A stretch of DNA of 64,000 bases from Fulvimonas soli (lineage in GTDB: Bacteria; Pseudomonadota; Gammaproteobacteria; Xanthomonadales; Rhodanobacteraceae). Location: assembly GCF_003148905.1 (NCBI RefSeq), contig NZ_QGHC01000007.1, forward strand, positions 1 through 64,000, in the 5' to 3' direction. Positions 27,838 to 39,180 of this stretch are shown here, in pieces. Under the pieces are notes generated by a model that had not been told where the DNA came from, did not search any database, and was given only the letters and a program-made list of their open reading frames with translations. The position numbers and the translations under genes are program-made. The stretch's first letter is position 1. Each line of letters opens with the position of its first letter.

Positions 27838-28698
27838 TCAGCGCGCCGCCGCGCGTGACGGCGCGCGCAGCCGCGCACGCAGGTGGCGCAGGTCGCTGCA
27901 CCGCAGATCCTCGCGCAGTTGCCGTGGCGACCGGCCCAGCGCCCGGCGGAACGCCTCGGTCATGTGGCTGTGGCTGTAGAAGCCCAGGTCGCAGGCCAGC
28001 GCCGCGAGATCGTCCTCGCCCTCGCCCAGCCGCCCCAGCGCGGCGCCCAGCCGCTGCTGCAGGCGGAACTGCCGCAGCGACAGCCCGGTGACGGCGCGGA
28101 AGATCCGGCACAGGTGGAACGGCGAGCAGCCGGCCAGCGCGGCCAGCGCGTCGACCTCCAGGTTCTCCCCGACGCGCGCGAGGATGGCTTCCTCCACCCG
28201 CGCCACCCGGCGCGCCAGCGCGGCCGGGCGCAGGCGCACCGGCTGGCGCGCCTGCAACAGGCGGTCGAACAGGTCCAGCAGGGCCGCGTCCGCCTCGCCG
28301 GCCAGGGCGCCGCGGCGCAGGCCCAGCAGCAGCTCCACGTGGATCTGCTGGAACGCCAGGTCGTGCCCGAAGGCCTGGCAGGCCGGCCCGGCGCGGCCGG
28401 CCACGCCCAGCTCCGCGAGCACGGACTCGTCCATGCACACGTCGGTGCAGCAATCGCAGCCGTCGCGGTCGGGATGGGTGATGCGGTACTCGACGCCCGC
28501 GCGCAGCAGCACCGCCTGGCCCGGCCGCGCCATGCAGCTGCGGCCGCCGGCATGCACCCCGAAGGCGCCGCGCCGGGTGAAGATGAAGCGCGCCGGCTCG
28601 CCGCCCGGCGAGTACCCGCAGTCCACCCGCGGGTGCCGGCAGACGTGGCTGACCACCTCGAAGCGCGGCGATCGCAGCACGGTCTGCATGATCGACAT
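27838..28698 (-). CDS. AraC-family regulator with a cysteine-rich N-terminal domain
   Basis: The protein has 286 residues. The C-terminal part (about 170-270) has two helix-turn-helices of the AraC type (VDALAALAGCSPFHLCRIFR and LGFYSHSHMTEAFRRALGRS). The N-terminal sensor has an unusual cysteine set: Cys20 and Cys27 (HVCRHPRVDCGY) and the cluster GCDCCTDVCMDE near 80-90. These could bind a metal or sense redox state. The divergent neighbour, 311 bases away, encodes a secreted protein of unknown function. A 19-base direct repeat in the gap is a likely operator. Confidence 0.85.
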   Translation of the reverse strand: MSIMQTVLRSPRFEVVSHVCRHPRVDCGYSPGGEPARFIFTRRGAFGVHAGGRSCMARPGQAVLLRAGVEYRITHPDRDGCDCCTDVCMDESVLAELGVAGRAGPACQAFGHDLAFQQIHVELLLGLRRGALAGEADAALLDLFDRLLQARQPVRLRPAALARRVARVEEAILARVGENLEVDALAALAGCSPFHLCRIFRAVTGLSLRQFRLQQRLGAALGRLGEGEDDLAALACDLGFYSHSHMTEAFRRALGRSPRQLREDLRCSDLRHLRARLRAPSRAAAR

Positions 28699-29009
28699 CG
28701 GACGCCCCGCCGCTCATCCGGGAACCGCACCGGATCATACGCCCGGCTGCGCCGGACGGCGCCCCGCGGAACGGAACGCGGGCGCACGTTTTTGAAAGCG
28801 GAACGCCGGCGCGGCTGCCGGGCCGACGCAGCCGCCGTGCTTCGGGCCGCGCGCCGCATCGCATTCCCCGCGCGCAGGTTTGTGAAAGCGCGCCCGGCAC
28901 GGCGGCGCGAAGCTGGCGGCGCATCCCGTCGAGGACGCACCCGGTCCGGCGCTCCCCCCTCCCCATCGATGCCGGACCGTCCCTTCGGCAAGTCCAAGGA
29001 GATCAGGCC
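28699..29009. other. Divergent promoter region between araC-type and secreted-protein genes
   Basis: The 311-base gap holds no gene. Its notable content is a 19-base direct repeat listed separately. No strong sigma-70 box is visible. An AAGGAG ribosome site lies just before the ATG at 29010. Confidence 0.5.
28782..28890. promoter_or_regulatory. Direct-repeat operator, candidate AraC-type sites
   Basis: GCGCACGTTTTTGAAAGCG (28782-28800) and GCGCAGGTTTGTGAAAGCG (28872-28890) match at 17 of 19 positions in the same orientation, exactly 90 bases apart. AraC-family dimers bind direct repeats, and the spacing suits DNA looping. The link to the flanking regulator is an inference. Confidence 0.5.
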
Positions 29010-29729
29010 ATGACCAAGCTCAAGCTGCTGTGCAGTCTGCTCGTCGCCTGCGGCGCGGTCGCCGCGGCCCATGCCGCCGAACCCGCCTCCATCGAAGACC
29101 TGCTCAACCCCATGCTGTACCCGAAGGACGCGCGGCCCTTCGACAAGGGCATCGCCAGCTGGGCCGAGCTGTCGTGGCAGTGGATCTACGCGCAGCCGCT
29201 CGCGCACAACCCGTACATCGACCCCACCGGCGCGGACTGCGCGGTCGGCCAGGACGGCCCGGTGTGGTTCCTGGCGCCGATCGCGGCGCCCGGCTCCGGC
29301 GTCTACACGCGCAGCTGCACCATCCCGCGCGGCAAGGCGATCCTGCTCAACGTCGGCAGCATCGCCGACGACTGGCCGTGCCCCGATCCCGCCTTCGCGC
29401 CCGGGCCCGGGCAATCGCTGTACGACTTCCTGGTCGCCGACGCGCTCGCCTACAACATGGTCGTGCAGCTGGACCTGAAGCTCGACGGGCGGCCGGTCTT
29501 CAACCCCAAGCGCTACCTCTACACCTCGGAGGACCTGTTCGCGCTCAAGGGCGACCTCAGCGAGACGGCGTTCGATCCCTGCATCACCGGCGGCTACCAG
29601 CCCGGCATCGTGTACGGCTACTTCCTGATGTTCCGGCCGATGGCGCCGGGCATGCACACGATCGTGCGGCACAACCGCGACAGCAACGGCACCGACCTCA
29701 CCTTCGTCTATCGCCTGACGATCCAGTAA
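29010..29729 (+). CDS. Secreted protein of unknown function
   Basis: The protein has 239 residues with a signal peptide ending near HAAEP (21-25). Recognisable blocks are GQDGPVWFLAPI, TRSCTIPRGKAILLNVGS and a C-terminal YFLMFRPMAPGMHTIVRHNR. Similar WFL...RxCTVPxGKA patterns occur in uncharacterised secreted proteins that I cannot name. Five cysteines are present in the mature part (at ADCAV, RSCTI, WPCPD and DPCIT among others), consistent with disulphides in the periplasm. It is divergent from the Cys-rich AraC regulator and could be its target. There is no enzymatic motif. Confidence 0.8.
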   Translation: MTKLKLLCSLLVACGAVAAAHAAEPASIEDLLNPMLYPKDARPFDKGIASWAELSWQWIYAQPLAHNPYIDPTGADCAVGQDGPVWFLAPIAAPGSGVYTRSCTIPRGKAILLNVGSIADDWPCPDPAFAPGPGQSLYDFLVADALAYNMVVQLDLKLDGRPVFNPKRYLYTSEDLFALKGDLSETAFDPCITGGYQPGIVYGYFLMFRPMAPGMHTIVRHNRDSNGTDLTFVYRLTIQ

Positions 29730-29758
29730 GCGCCGACCGCTCGCACCTTCCTCGCCGT

Positions 29759-29873
29759 CATTCCGGCGCAAGCCGGAATCCAGTGAGGAATGCCGTGCGC
29801 AGCACCCGACATCAAGAGATGTCGCCCGCTGCGCGGGACATGTTTCAACGGGATTCCGGCTTGCGCCGGAATG
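29759..29873. mobile_element. MITE-like 115-base element with 23-bp perfect terminal inverted repeats
   Basis: The arms at 29759-29781 and 29851-29873 are exact reverse complements, and each contains a small hairpin (TTCCGGC-GCAA-GCCGGAA). The interior has a further imperfect palindrome around a GCCCGC core. One related arm occurs at 25559-25585. It is a dispersed intergenic repeat type widespread in high-GC Proteobacteria. Confidence 0.7.
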
Positions 29874-29938
29874 GCGAGCAACAGCGGCGGCTGCGCGCGG
29901 CCGGGTTGGGACGACGGCCTGGCGCCGCGACAACGGCA

Positions 29939-30910
29939 CTAACGCCGCGTGCGCGACCGCGCCGTGCGCGGCGCGGGGCCTGCCGTCCGTCGCGGCGGAT
30001 GCGCACGCTCCCACGGCGGCACCTCGCCGAAGCGCTCGGCCAGGAAATCGACGAAGGCGCGCACGCGCGGCGGCACCAGCCGGCGCTGCGGCGTCACCGC
30101 CCAGATGCCGCTCTCGGGCAGCGCGTAGTCCGGCAGTACCGCCTCCAGCCGGCCGGCCGCCAGGTCCTCGTGCACGTGCCACAGCGAATGCAGGGCGATG
30201 CCCTGGCCGGCCAGCGCCGCGTCGCGCACCAGCTCGCCCAGGGTGGTCTCGAAGCGGCCCTGCACGCGCACCGCGTGCTCGCGGCCGCGGCGGTCGACCA
30301 GCCGCCACACGTCCTGCCGGCCGTCGCGGCCGGACAGCAGCACGCACTCGTGCCCGGCCAGCTCGGCCGGCGTGCGCGGGCGGCCGTGCCGGCGCAGGTA
30401 GTCGGGCGAGGCGCACAGCAGGCGCCGGTTCGAGGCCAGCCGGCGCGCGACCAGGCTGGAATCGCTCAGCGCGCCGATGCGGATGGCCAGGTCGAAGCCC
30501 GCGCCCACCACGTCCACCAGCTCGTCGCTGAGGTGCGCGAACAGGCGCAGCTTCGGGTAGCGCGCCAGGAACTCGGGCAGCAGCGGCGAGATGTACTGGC
30601 GGCCGAACGCGGCGGACATCGTCATGCGCAGCGTGCCGGACACGCTGGCGGCGCTCTGGCGCAGGTCGGTGGTGAGCGCGTCCAGATCCTCCACCAGGGC
30701 GCGGCCCTGCTCGGCCAGCAATCGCCCTTCCGGGGTGGGATGCAGGCGCCGCGTGGTTCGCTGCAGCAGGCGCACCCCCAGTCCGCGCTCCAGCCGCTTC
30801 AGGCGCTGGCTGGCCACCGCCACGGAAAGGCCCAGGCTGCGCGCGGCGGCGCTGATCGAGCCCTGGTCCAGCACGCGCAGGAACAGGGCGAGGTCGTCCA
30901 GGCGGTCCAT
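29939..30910 (-). CDS. LysR-family transcriptional regulator (CrgA/DmlR type)
   Basis: This 323-residue full-length LysR protein has a winged helix at about 1-60 (FLRVLDQGSISAAARSLGLS, then VASQRLKRLERGLG) and a PBP2 effector domain at about 90-295. An Arg/Pro-rich tail of about 25 residues is unusual. The start is the ATG at 30910 giving MDRLDDLALFLRV. It is divergent from an MFS-AKR-MDR operon, so it probably controls it, perhaps in response to an electrophile or xenobiotic. A short palindrome lies in the 104-base gap. Confidence 0.92.
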   Translation of the reverse strand: MDRLDDLALFLRVLDQGSISAAARSLGLSVAVASQRLKRLERGLGVRLLQRTTRRLHPTPEGRLLAEQGRALVEDLDALTTDLRQSAASVSGTLRMTMSAAFGRQYISPLLPEFLARYPKLRLFAHLSDELVDVVGAGFDLAIRIGALSDSSLVARRLASNRRLLCASPDYLRRHGRPRTPAELAGHECVLLSGRDGRQDVWRLVDRRGREHAVRVQGRFETTLGELVRDAALAGQGIALHSLWHVHEDLAAGRLEAVLPDYALPESGIWAVTPQRRLVPPRVRAFVDFLAERFGEVPPWERAHPPRRTAGPAPRTARSRTRR

Positions 30911-30924
30911 GATCTTCAACGCTT

Positions 30925-30939
30925 GATTGAAAATGAATC
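30925..30939. promoter_or_regulatory. Candidate LysR operator in the divergent gap
   Basis: GATTGAAAATGAATC has GATT...AATC dyad ends and is AT-rich against the GC-rich background. It lies 15 bases upstream of the LysR start, a usual place for autoregulatory LysR sites. Confidence 0.4.
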
Positions 30940-31014
30940 GCCATGTTGGTGGTTTCCGCTGAGAGTGCAAGTGCCTAGGCTGCGCCCCGTCCCTCGAGGA
31001 GAGAGCGCTTCCCC

Positions 31015-32217
31015 ATGGCATCCGACAACGCTTTCCGCACGCCGCCGGCGCTGTACGCGCTGGCGGCCGGCGCCTTCGGCATCGGCACCACCGAGTTCGT
31101 GATCATGGGCCTGCTGCAGCAGGTCTCCGCCGATCTCGGCGTGAGCATCGCCACCGCCGGCCTGCTGATCTCGGGCTACGCGCTGGGCGTGTTCGCGGGC
31201 GCGCCCGCGATCACCCTGGCCACCCGCCGCCTGCCGCGCAAGGCGGTGCTGCTGGCGCTGATGGCCGTCTTCACCGCGGGCAACCTCGCCTGCGCGCTGG
31301 CCACCAGCTACGCCGCGCTGATGGCCGCGCGGGTGCTCACCTCGCTGGCGCACGGCACCTTCTTCGGCGTGGGCGCGGTGGTGGCCACCGCGCTGGTGCC
31401 GGAGCAGCGCAAGGCCTCGGCGATCGCCACCATGTTCCACGGCCTGGCGCTGGCCACGCTGGCCGGCGTGCCGGCCTGCGCGTGGCTGGGGCTGCACTTC
31501 GGCTGGCACGCGGCGTTCTGGGCGGTCGCCGCGATCGGCGCGCTGGCGATGGCGGCGCTGGCCGTGCTGGTGCCGCCCACGCGCGACGACGAAGCGGCGC
31601 CGGTGGCGCTGGGCACGGAGCTGCGCGCCATCGCCGGCGCGCCGGTGCTGCTCGGCCTGGCCACCACGGTGTTCGGCTTCGCCGGCGTGTTCGTGGTGTA
31701 CACCTACATCGAGCCGCTGCTGACCCGCGTCAGCGGCTTCGGCGACGCGATGGTCTCGCCGGTGCTGCTGGTGTTCGGCGTGGGCATGATGATCGGCAAC
31801 CCGCTCGGCGGCCGGCTCGCCGACCGCCGCCTGTCCGCCGCGCTGGTCGGCACGCTGGCGGCGCTGGCGGCGGTGCTGTGCGTGCTCGGCTTCGCGCAGC
31901 ATGGCCGCTGGTCGATGGCGCTGTTCACCGGCCTGCTCGGCATGGCGATGTTCGCCACGGTGGCGCCGCTGCAGCTGTGGATCCTGCGCCAGGCCGCCGC
32001 CGCGCCCAGCCTGGCGTCCAGCCTCAACATCGGCGCGTTCAACCTGGCCAACGCGCTGGGCGCGTGGCTGGGCAGCCGGGTGATCGCGCGCGGCGCCGGG
32101 CTGGCGGCGCTGCCCTGGGCCGCCGCGCTGGTGACGGCGACCGGCATCGCGCTGGCCGCGTATGCCTTGCGCGGCCGGCGCGTTTCGCGGGCGGTCGCGG
32201 CCTGCCCGCAGGCCTGA
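31015..32217 (+). CDS. MFS efflux transporter (DHA1, AraJ-like)
   Basis: The protein has 400 residues and 12 predicted membrane helices. The start TPPALYALAAGAFGIGTTEF is typical of the AraJ/YdeA/NepI branch of drug and metabolite proton antiporters. Loop 2-3 has the short ATRRLPRKAVLL version of motif A. It is probably an inner-membrane exporter of small organic compounds. It leads an operon with an aldo-keto reductase and a zinc-free MDR oxidoreductase, which suggests a detoxification role. Confidence 0.92.
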   Translation: MASDNAFRTPPALYALAAGAFGIGTTEFVIMGLLQQVSADLGVSIATAGLLISGYALGVFAGAPAITLATRRLPRKAVLLALMAVFTAGNLACALATSYAALMAARVLTSLAHGTFFGVGAVVATALVPEQRKASAIATMFHGLALATLAGVPACAWLGLHFGWHAAFWAVAAIGALAMAALAVLVPPTRDDEAAPVALGTELRAIAGAPVLLGLATTVFGFAGVFVVYTYIEPLLTRVSGFGDAMVSPVLLVFGVGMMIGNPLGGRLADRRLSAALVGTLAALAAVLCVLGFAQHGRWSMALFTGLLGMAMFATVAPLQLWILRQAAAAPSLASSLNIGAFNLANALGAWLGSRVIARGAGLAALPWAAALVTATGIALAAYALRGRRVSRAVAACPQA

Positions 32218-32247
32218 GTCCCTTGTCCCGCGTCACGGAGCTTCGTC

Positions 32248-33311
<1,064 letters not shown>

Positions 33312-33315
<4 letters not shown>

Positions 33316-34328
33316 AAGCCGTCGCGCTCACCCGCTACCTGCCCATCGACGATCCGCAGGCGCTGCTCGACGTCGAGCTGCCCGCGCCCGTGCCCGGCGA
33401 GCACGACCTGCTGGTGCGCGTGGAGGCGGTCTCGGTCAACCCGGTCGACACCAAGCTGCGCGCGCCCAGGCCGCAGGTGGAGGAGCGGCCGCGCGTGCTC
33501 GGCTTCGACGCCGCCGGCACGGTGCAGGCGGTCGGCGCCGCCGTGCAGGGCTTCCGGCCCGGCGACCGCGTGTACTACGCCGGCGACGTCACCCGTCCCG
33601 GCAGCAACGCCGAGCTGCAGGCGGTGGACGCGCGGCTGGCCGCGCACGCGCCGCGCTCGTTCGACGCCGCGCAGGCCGCGGCGCTGCCGCTGGTGGCGAT
33701 CACCGCGTGGGAACTCCTGTTCCAGCGCATGCCGTTCGACAGCGAGCAGGGCGGCCGCGGGAAGAGCCTGCTGGTGATCGCGGGCGCCGGCGGCGTCGGT
33801 TCCATCGCCATCCAGCTCGCGCGCCGCGCGGGCTTCGCCGTGATCGCCACCGCGTCGCGCCCCGAGACCGCCGAATGGTGCCGCGCGATGGGCGCGCAGC
33901 ACGTGGTGGATCACCACCGGCCGCTGGCGCCGCAGCTCGCCGCGCTGGGCTTCGCGCAGGTCGACGCGGCGGTGGACTTCGCCGACACCGACGCCTACTG
34001 GGAGCCGCTGGGCGAACTGCTGGCGCCGCAGGGCCACGTGGGGCTGATCGTGGAGCCGAAGGGCGCGCTGCGCATCGGCGACCCGTACAAGGCCAAGTGC
34101 ATCGGCATCCACTGGGAATTCATGTTCGCCCGCCCGCGCTTCCGCACGCCGGACATGGCCGAGCAGGGCCGCATCCTCGCGCGCGTCGCGCAGCTGGTCG
34201 ACGCCGGCGAGCTCAAGAGCATCCAGCGCGAGACGCTCTCGCCGATCAACGCCGCCAACCTGCGCGAGGCGCACCGGCGGCTGGAATCGGGCACCACGGT
34301 CGGCAAGCTGGTGCTGGCCGGCTGGTGA
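33312..34328 (+). CDS. Zinc-type alcohol dehydrogenase-like protein (MDR, quinone-oxidoreductase class)
   Basis: The protein has 338 residues with an N-terminal GroES-like fold (VEAVSVNPVDTKLR, then GFDAAGTVQAVG) and a Rossmann domain with AGAGGVGSIAIQLARRAG. The structural zinc cysteines are missing, as in the ZADH/quinone reductase branch. Reductases of this group act on quinones or enones with NADPH. It is the last gene of the LysR-controlled operon. A GC-rich hairpin separates it from the convergent ferritin-like gene. Confidence 0.9.
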
Positions 34329-34337
34329 CCCGCACCG

Positions 34338-34364
34338 GCGCAGGGCGCGCACCGCGCCCTGCGC
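34338..34364. terminator. Bidirectional hairpin terminator
   Basis: A perfect 12-bp stem (34338-34349 with 34353-34364) has a 3-base loop and lies between two convergent genes. It ends one base before the stop codon of the ferritin-like gene. No T-tract follows. Confidence 0.7.
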
Positions 34365-34365
34365 G

Positions 34366-34968
34366 TCAGCCGCGCTTGCCGGCCCGCCGGGTCGACGTCG
34401 GCTTGGCCGGCTCGCCCTTCTCGCCGAAATTCTCCATCAGCGTCTTCATGTCCTCGGCGTGCTCCTCCTCCATCGCCAGGATGCCCTCCAGCATGCGCTT
34501 GGTGGTGGTGTCCTGGTCGCCGACGAAGTTGATGATCTCGCGGTAGCTGTCGATCGCGATGCGCTCGGCGACGAGGTTCTCCTCGATCATCGCCGCCAGT
34601 TCCTCCGGCACCACGAACTCGGCGTGGCTGCGGGTGGACAGGCCGTCGGGCTCGAAGTTGGGCGTGCCGTCGAGCTGGGTGATGCGCTCGGCGATCTGGT
34701 CGGCATGCTGCTGTTCCTCGTTGGCGTGCTCCAGGAACTCGGCCGCCACGCTCTTGGCGTTGATGCCCGAGGCGAGGTAGTAGTGCGCCTTGTAGCGCAG
34801 CACGCACACGATCTCGGTGGCCAGCGCCTCGTTGAGCAGCTTCAGCACCGTGTCGCGGTCCAGCGTGTAGCTGTCGGTGACCGCGCCGCGCTTCATGTGC
34901 TCGCGCGCGCGTTTGCGAATGGTCTGGATGTCGGAAAGGAAGGGCTGCGGTTTCGGCTGGGTGGCCAT
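34366..34968 (-). CDS. Ferritin-like diiron protein (bacterioferritin-type)
   Basis: This 200-residue four-helix bundle carries the ferritin-like diiron ligands: Glu in ALATEIVCVLRYKAHYYLAS, Glu-x-x-His in EHANEEQQHADQI, a further Glu in NLVAERIAIDSYREII and Glu-x-x-His in AMEEEHAEDM. It probably stores or oxidises iron in the cytoplasm. It is longer than bacterioferritin (about 158 residues) because of N- and C-terminal basic extensions (PKPTSTRRAGKRG-like tail). It lies 77 bases downstream of thiC on the same strand, which may be functional because ThiC is an Fe-S enzyme. Confidence 0.88.
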   Translation of the reverse strand: MATQPKPQPFLSDIQTIRKRAREHMKRGAVTDSYTLDRDTVLKLLNEALATEIVCVLRYKAHYYLASGINAKSVAAEFLEHANEEQQHADQIAERITQLDGTPNFEPDGLSTRSHAEFVVPEELAAMIEENLVAERIAIDSYREIINFVGDQDTTTKRMLEGILAMEEEHAEDMKTLMENFGEKGEPAKPTSTRRAGKRG

Positions 34969-35045
34969 GAGGACCCCTTTGCGTGGCGGATGGCTGCGTC
35001 CAGCCAGTCTAGCCCCGCCATGTAGCGGCGGCGTCAAGGGCGGCC

Positions 35046-37143
<2,098 letters not shown>

Positions 37144-37279
37144 TTCATCGGCGGCTATTCAAGCACGAAGCGGGCGCGGGCGCGAATGTGAAGGCCGCGG
37201 GGCGGGCCTGCGGGAAGGCGGGCGGCCATCCGGGCGCCGGATCGGCGAAGAGGAGAGATCGGGCGGACGGCCCGCGGGC

Positions 37280-37930
37280 TCAGCGCGGCAGGTAGGCGCG
37301 CAGGAACATGTCCACGCCGGCGCGCGCGTTGGCCTCGACCTCGGCGGCGTAGCTGTCGTTGCATTCGACGCAGCCGAACATGCGCCGCAGCATCAGGTTG
37401 CCCTTGATCAGGGCCATGAACTGCACCGCCGCGCGGGACACGTCGGGGATGTCCAGCTGGCCGGCGTCAACCGCCTGCTGCAACAGGCGTTCCATCAGCG
37501 CGTGGGTGCGCATCATGCCTTCCTCCCACATCAGCCGGCCGAAGCGGGGGTTGCCCTGGCGGCAATCGCTGAGGATGGCGCGGAAGGTGCCCACGTTCTC
37601 CTGGTCGCAGTCCAGCCGGGCATGGGTGAGGGCGATGCGCAGCAGGGCCTCGCGCACGTCCGCGCCGGGCTCGAACTGGTAGGTCTCCTCCGGCAGCAGG
37701 TCCTGCACGCGGGCGCGGATCACCTCGCGGAACAGGTTGTCCTTGTCGCCGAAGTGGCTGTAGACGGTGAGCTTGGAGACGCCGGCCTCGGCGGCCACCG
37801 CGTCCATGCTGGTGCCGGCGAAGGCGTTGCGGATGAACAGCGCCTTGGCCGCCTCGAGGATGGCCGCGCGCTTCTCCATGTCCTTCGGACGGCCCGGACC
37901 CGGATTCTTGGCTTGCGGCACAGCGGTCAT
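37280..37930 (-). CDS. TetR-family transcriptional regulator
   Basis: The protein has 216 residues. The N-terminal helix-turn-helix is at about 25-70 (ILEAAKALFIRNAFAGTSMD, then GVSKLTVYSHFGDKDNLF), followed by an all-helical ligand domain. Regulators of this subgroup often repress RND pumps or outer-membrane efflux genes. A perfect palindrome sits 32 bases upstream, in the gap with a divergent small ORF, and is the likely operator. tolC lies about 1.2 kb away but is not directly adjacent. There are four cysteines in the ligand domain. Confidence 0.92.
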   Translation of the reverse strand: MTAVPQAKNPGPGRPKDMEKRAAILEAAKALFIRNAFAGTSMDAVAAEAGVSKLTVYSHFGDKDNLFREVIRARVQDLLPEETYQFEPGADVREALLRIALTHARLDCDQENVGTFRAILSDCRQGNPRFGRLMWEEGMMRTHALMERLLQQAVDAGQLDIPDVSRAAVQFMALIKGNLMLRRMFGCVECNDSYAAEVEANARAGVDMFLRAYLPR

Positions 37931-37961
37931 GTCACACCTTCACAAACATGCGGTCGAGTTT

Positions 37962-37978
37962 TACTATACGAAATAGTA
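37962..37978. promoter_or_regulatory. TetR operator, 17-bp palindrome
   Basis: TACTAT-N5-ATAGTA is a perfect inverted repeat in an AT-rich island. It overlaps a TACAAT -10-like box (37977-37982) for the divergent ORF at 38009. Confidence 0.7.
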
Positions 37979-38008
37979 CAATTATTTTCCGCGACGAACC
38001 TGAACACG

Positions 38009-38338
38009 ATGACCATCGCCGAATTGCAGCTCAGCGCCGCCTACCGTCTCGCCCAGCGCAATCTCGGCGCATGGCTGGAACAGGGTAGCGCAGGGCTGCG
38101 CCAGCGTGCATTCCACGCGCGCAGCGCGCTGGCGCCGCTGGACCCGGCCGAGCGCGCGCGGCTGGCGCGCTGGCTGGCCTGGCTGTGCGTGGCCGGCCGC
38201 AGCCGCGGCGACGACGCGCTGCCCGCGCGCCTGCGCCGGCTCGACGCCCGCCTGCACCGCGCGGTGGAACGGGCGCTGCCGCTCCTGCCCGCCGGCATGG
38301 CGCCGATGCGCGAGCCTTCGCGCATGCTGAGCGCCTGA
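38009..38338 (+). CDS. Small helical protein, unknown function
   Basis: The protein has 109 residues, beginning MTIAELQLSAAYRLAQRNLG. It is rich in Ala, Leu and Arg, predicted mostly alpha-helical, with no signal peptide and no membrane segment. Codon use is like that of neighbours. It is divergent from tetR with the TetR palindrome between, so it may be regulated by it. I recognise no family. It could be a spurious high-GC ORF, but the start is well placed behind a -10 box. Confidence 0.5.
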   Translation: MTIAELQLSAAYRLAQRNLGAWLEQGSAGLRQRAFHARSALAPLDPAERARLARWLAWLCVAGRSRGDDALPARLRRLDARLHRAVERALPLLPAGMAPMREPSRMLSA

Positions 38339-38422
38339 GCCGGCGGCGCGCATGACTTCCGTCAACCGCGCGCGATGACTTCCGGCACTTCGTCCGACGC
38401 CCGTCGGACCGCAGGCTAGTCA

Positions 38423-38450
38423 TTGTCGGAACAGCCCTAAGCGCTTATCC
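38423..38450 (+). promoter_or_regulatory. Probable sigma-70 promoter of pcm-tolC
   Basis: TTGTCG (38423-38428) and TTATCC (38445-38450) lie 16 bases apart, about 40 bases upstream of the pcm start. They resemble the -35 and -10 boxes moderately well. Confidence 0.35.
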
Positions 38451-38488
38451 TTTCTGACCTTTTTCGATTCCGACGGGACCCTTGGCAG

Positions 38489-39148
38489 ATGGCGATGAAC
38501 TTCGAGCAGGCGCGGCAGAACATGGTGGAGAACCAGGTGCGCCCCTGGGAAGTGCTCGACGCCCGCGTGCTGGACGTGCTCGCCCGCGTGCGGCGCGAGG
38601 ACTTCGTGCCGCCCGCCCAGCGCCAGCTGGCCTTCGCCGACATGTGCCTGCCGCTGGGCCACGGCGAGGTGATGATGAAGCCGGTGCTGGAGGGCCGCAT
38701 GCTGCAGGCGCTGGCGCCGACCCCGCAGGAACGCGTGCTGGAGATCGGCACCGGCTCGGGCTTCTTCGCCGCCTGCCTGGCCGGCCTCGCCGGCCACGTC
38801 ACCAGCGTGGACATGCACGCCGACTTCGTCGCCGCGGCCGGCCAGCGCCTGGCCGCCGCCGGCATCGCCAACGTCGCCCTCGAGGTCGGCGAGGCGGTGC
38901 AGGCCTGGCAGCCGTCCGGCCAGTTCGACGCCATCGTGCTGACCGGCGCGGTGTACCGCGTGCCGGCGCGCATCCTCGGCTGGCTCAAGCCGGGCGGCCG
39001 CCTGCTGGCGGTCCGCGGCGAGTCGCCGGTGCAGCAGGTGGTGCTGCTGACCCAGGAGGCCGGCGGCGCGCTGCGCGAGACCGGCCTGCTGGAGACCGAC
39101 CTGCCCTACCTCAAGCACGCCGAGCCGCCGCGCCGGTTCGAGTTCTGA
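38489..39148 (+). CDS. pcm: Protein-L-isoaspartate O-methyltransferase-like protein
   Basis: This 219-residue SAM-dependent methyltransferase has motif I EIGTGSGFFAACLA, preceded by a PCMT-type N terminus (MVENQVRPWEVLDARVL, then RREDFVPPAQR). PCMT enzymes repair isoaspartyl damage in proteins. The post-I and C-terminal strands are shorter and more divergent than in E. coli Pcm, so a related function is possible. It is 32 bases before tolC, and the same gene pair is typical of Xanthomonadales. The ATG at 38489 gives MAMNFEQARQNM. Confidence 0.85.
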   Translation: MAMNFEQARQNMVENQVRPWEVLDARVLDVLARVRREDFVPPAQRQLAFADMCLPLGHGEVMMKPVLEGRMLQALAPTPQERVLEIGTGSGFFAACLAGLAGHVTSVDMHADFVAAAGQRLAAAGIANVALEVGEAVQAWQPSGQFDAIVLTGAVYRVPARILGWLKPGGRLLAVRGESPVQQVVLLTQEAGGALRETGLLETDLPYLKHAEPPRRFEF

Positions 39149-39180
39149 CCCCGATCCCCACCCTTCCCACGAGGCACCCC

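Noticed and set aside
27433..29938. CRISPR array from repeated motifs
   Set aside because: The repeats are inverted pairs of REP or MITE type, not regularly spaced direct repeats with unique spacers.
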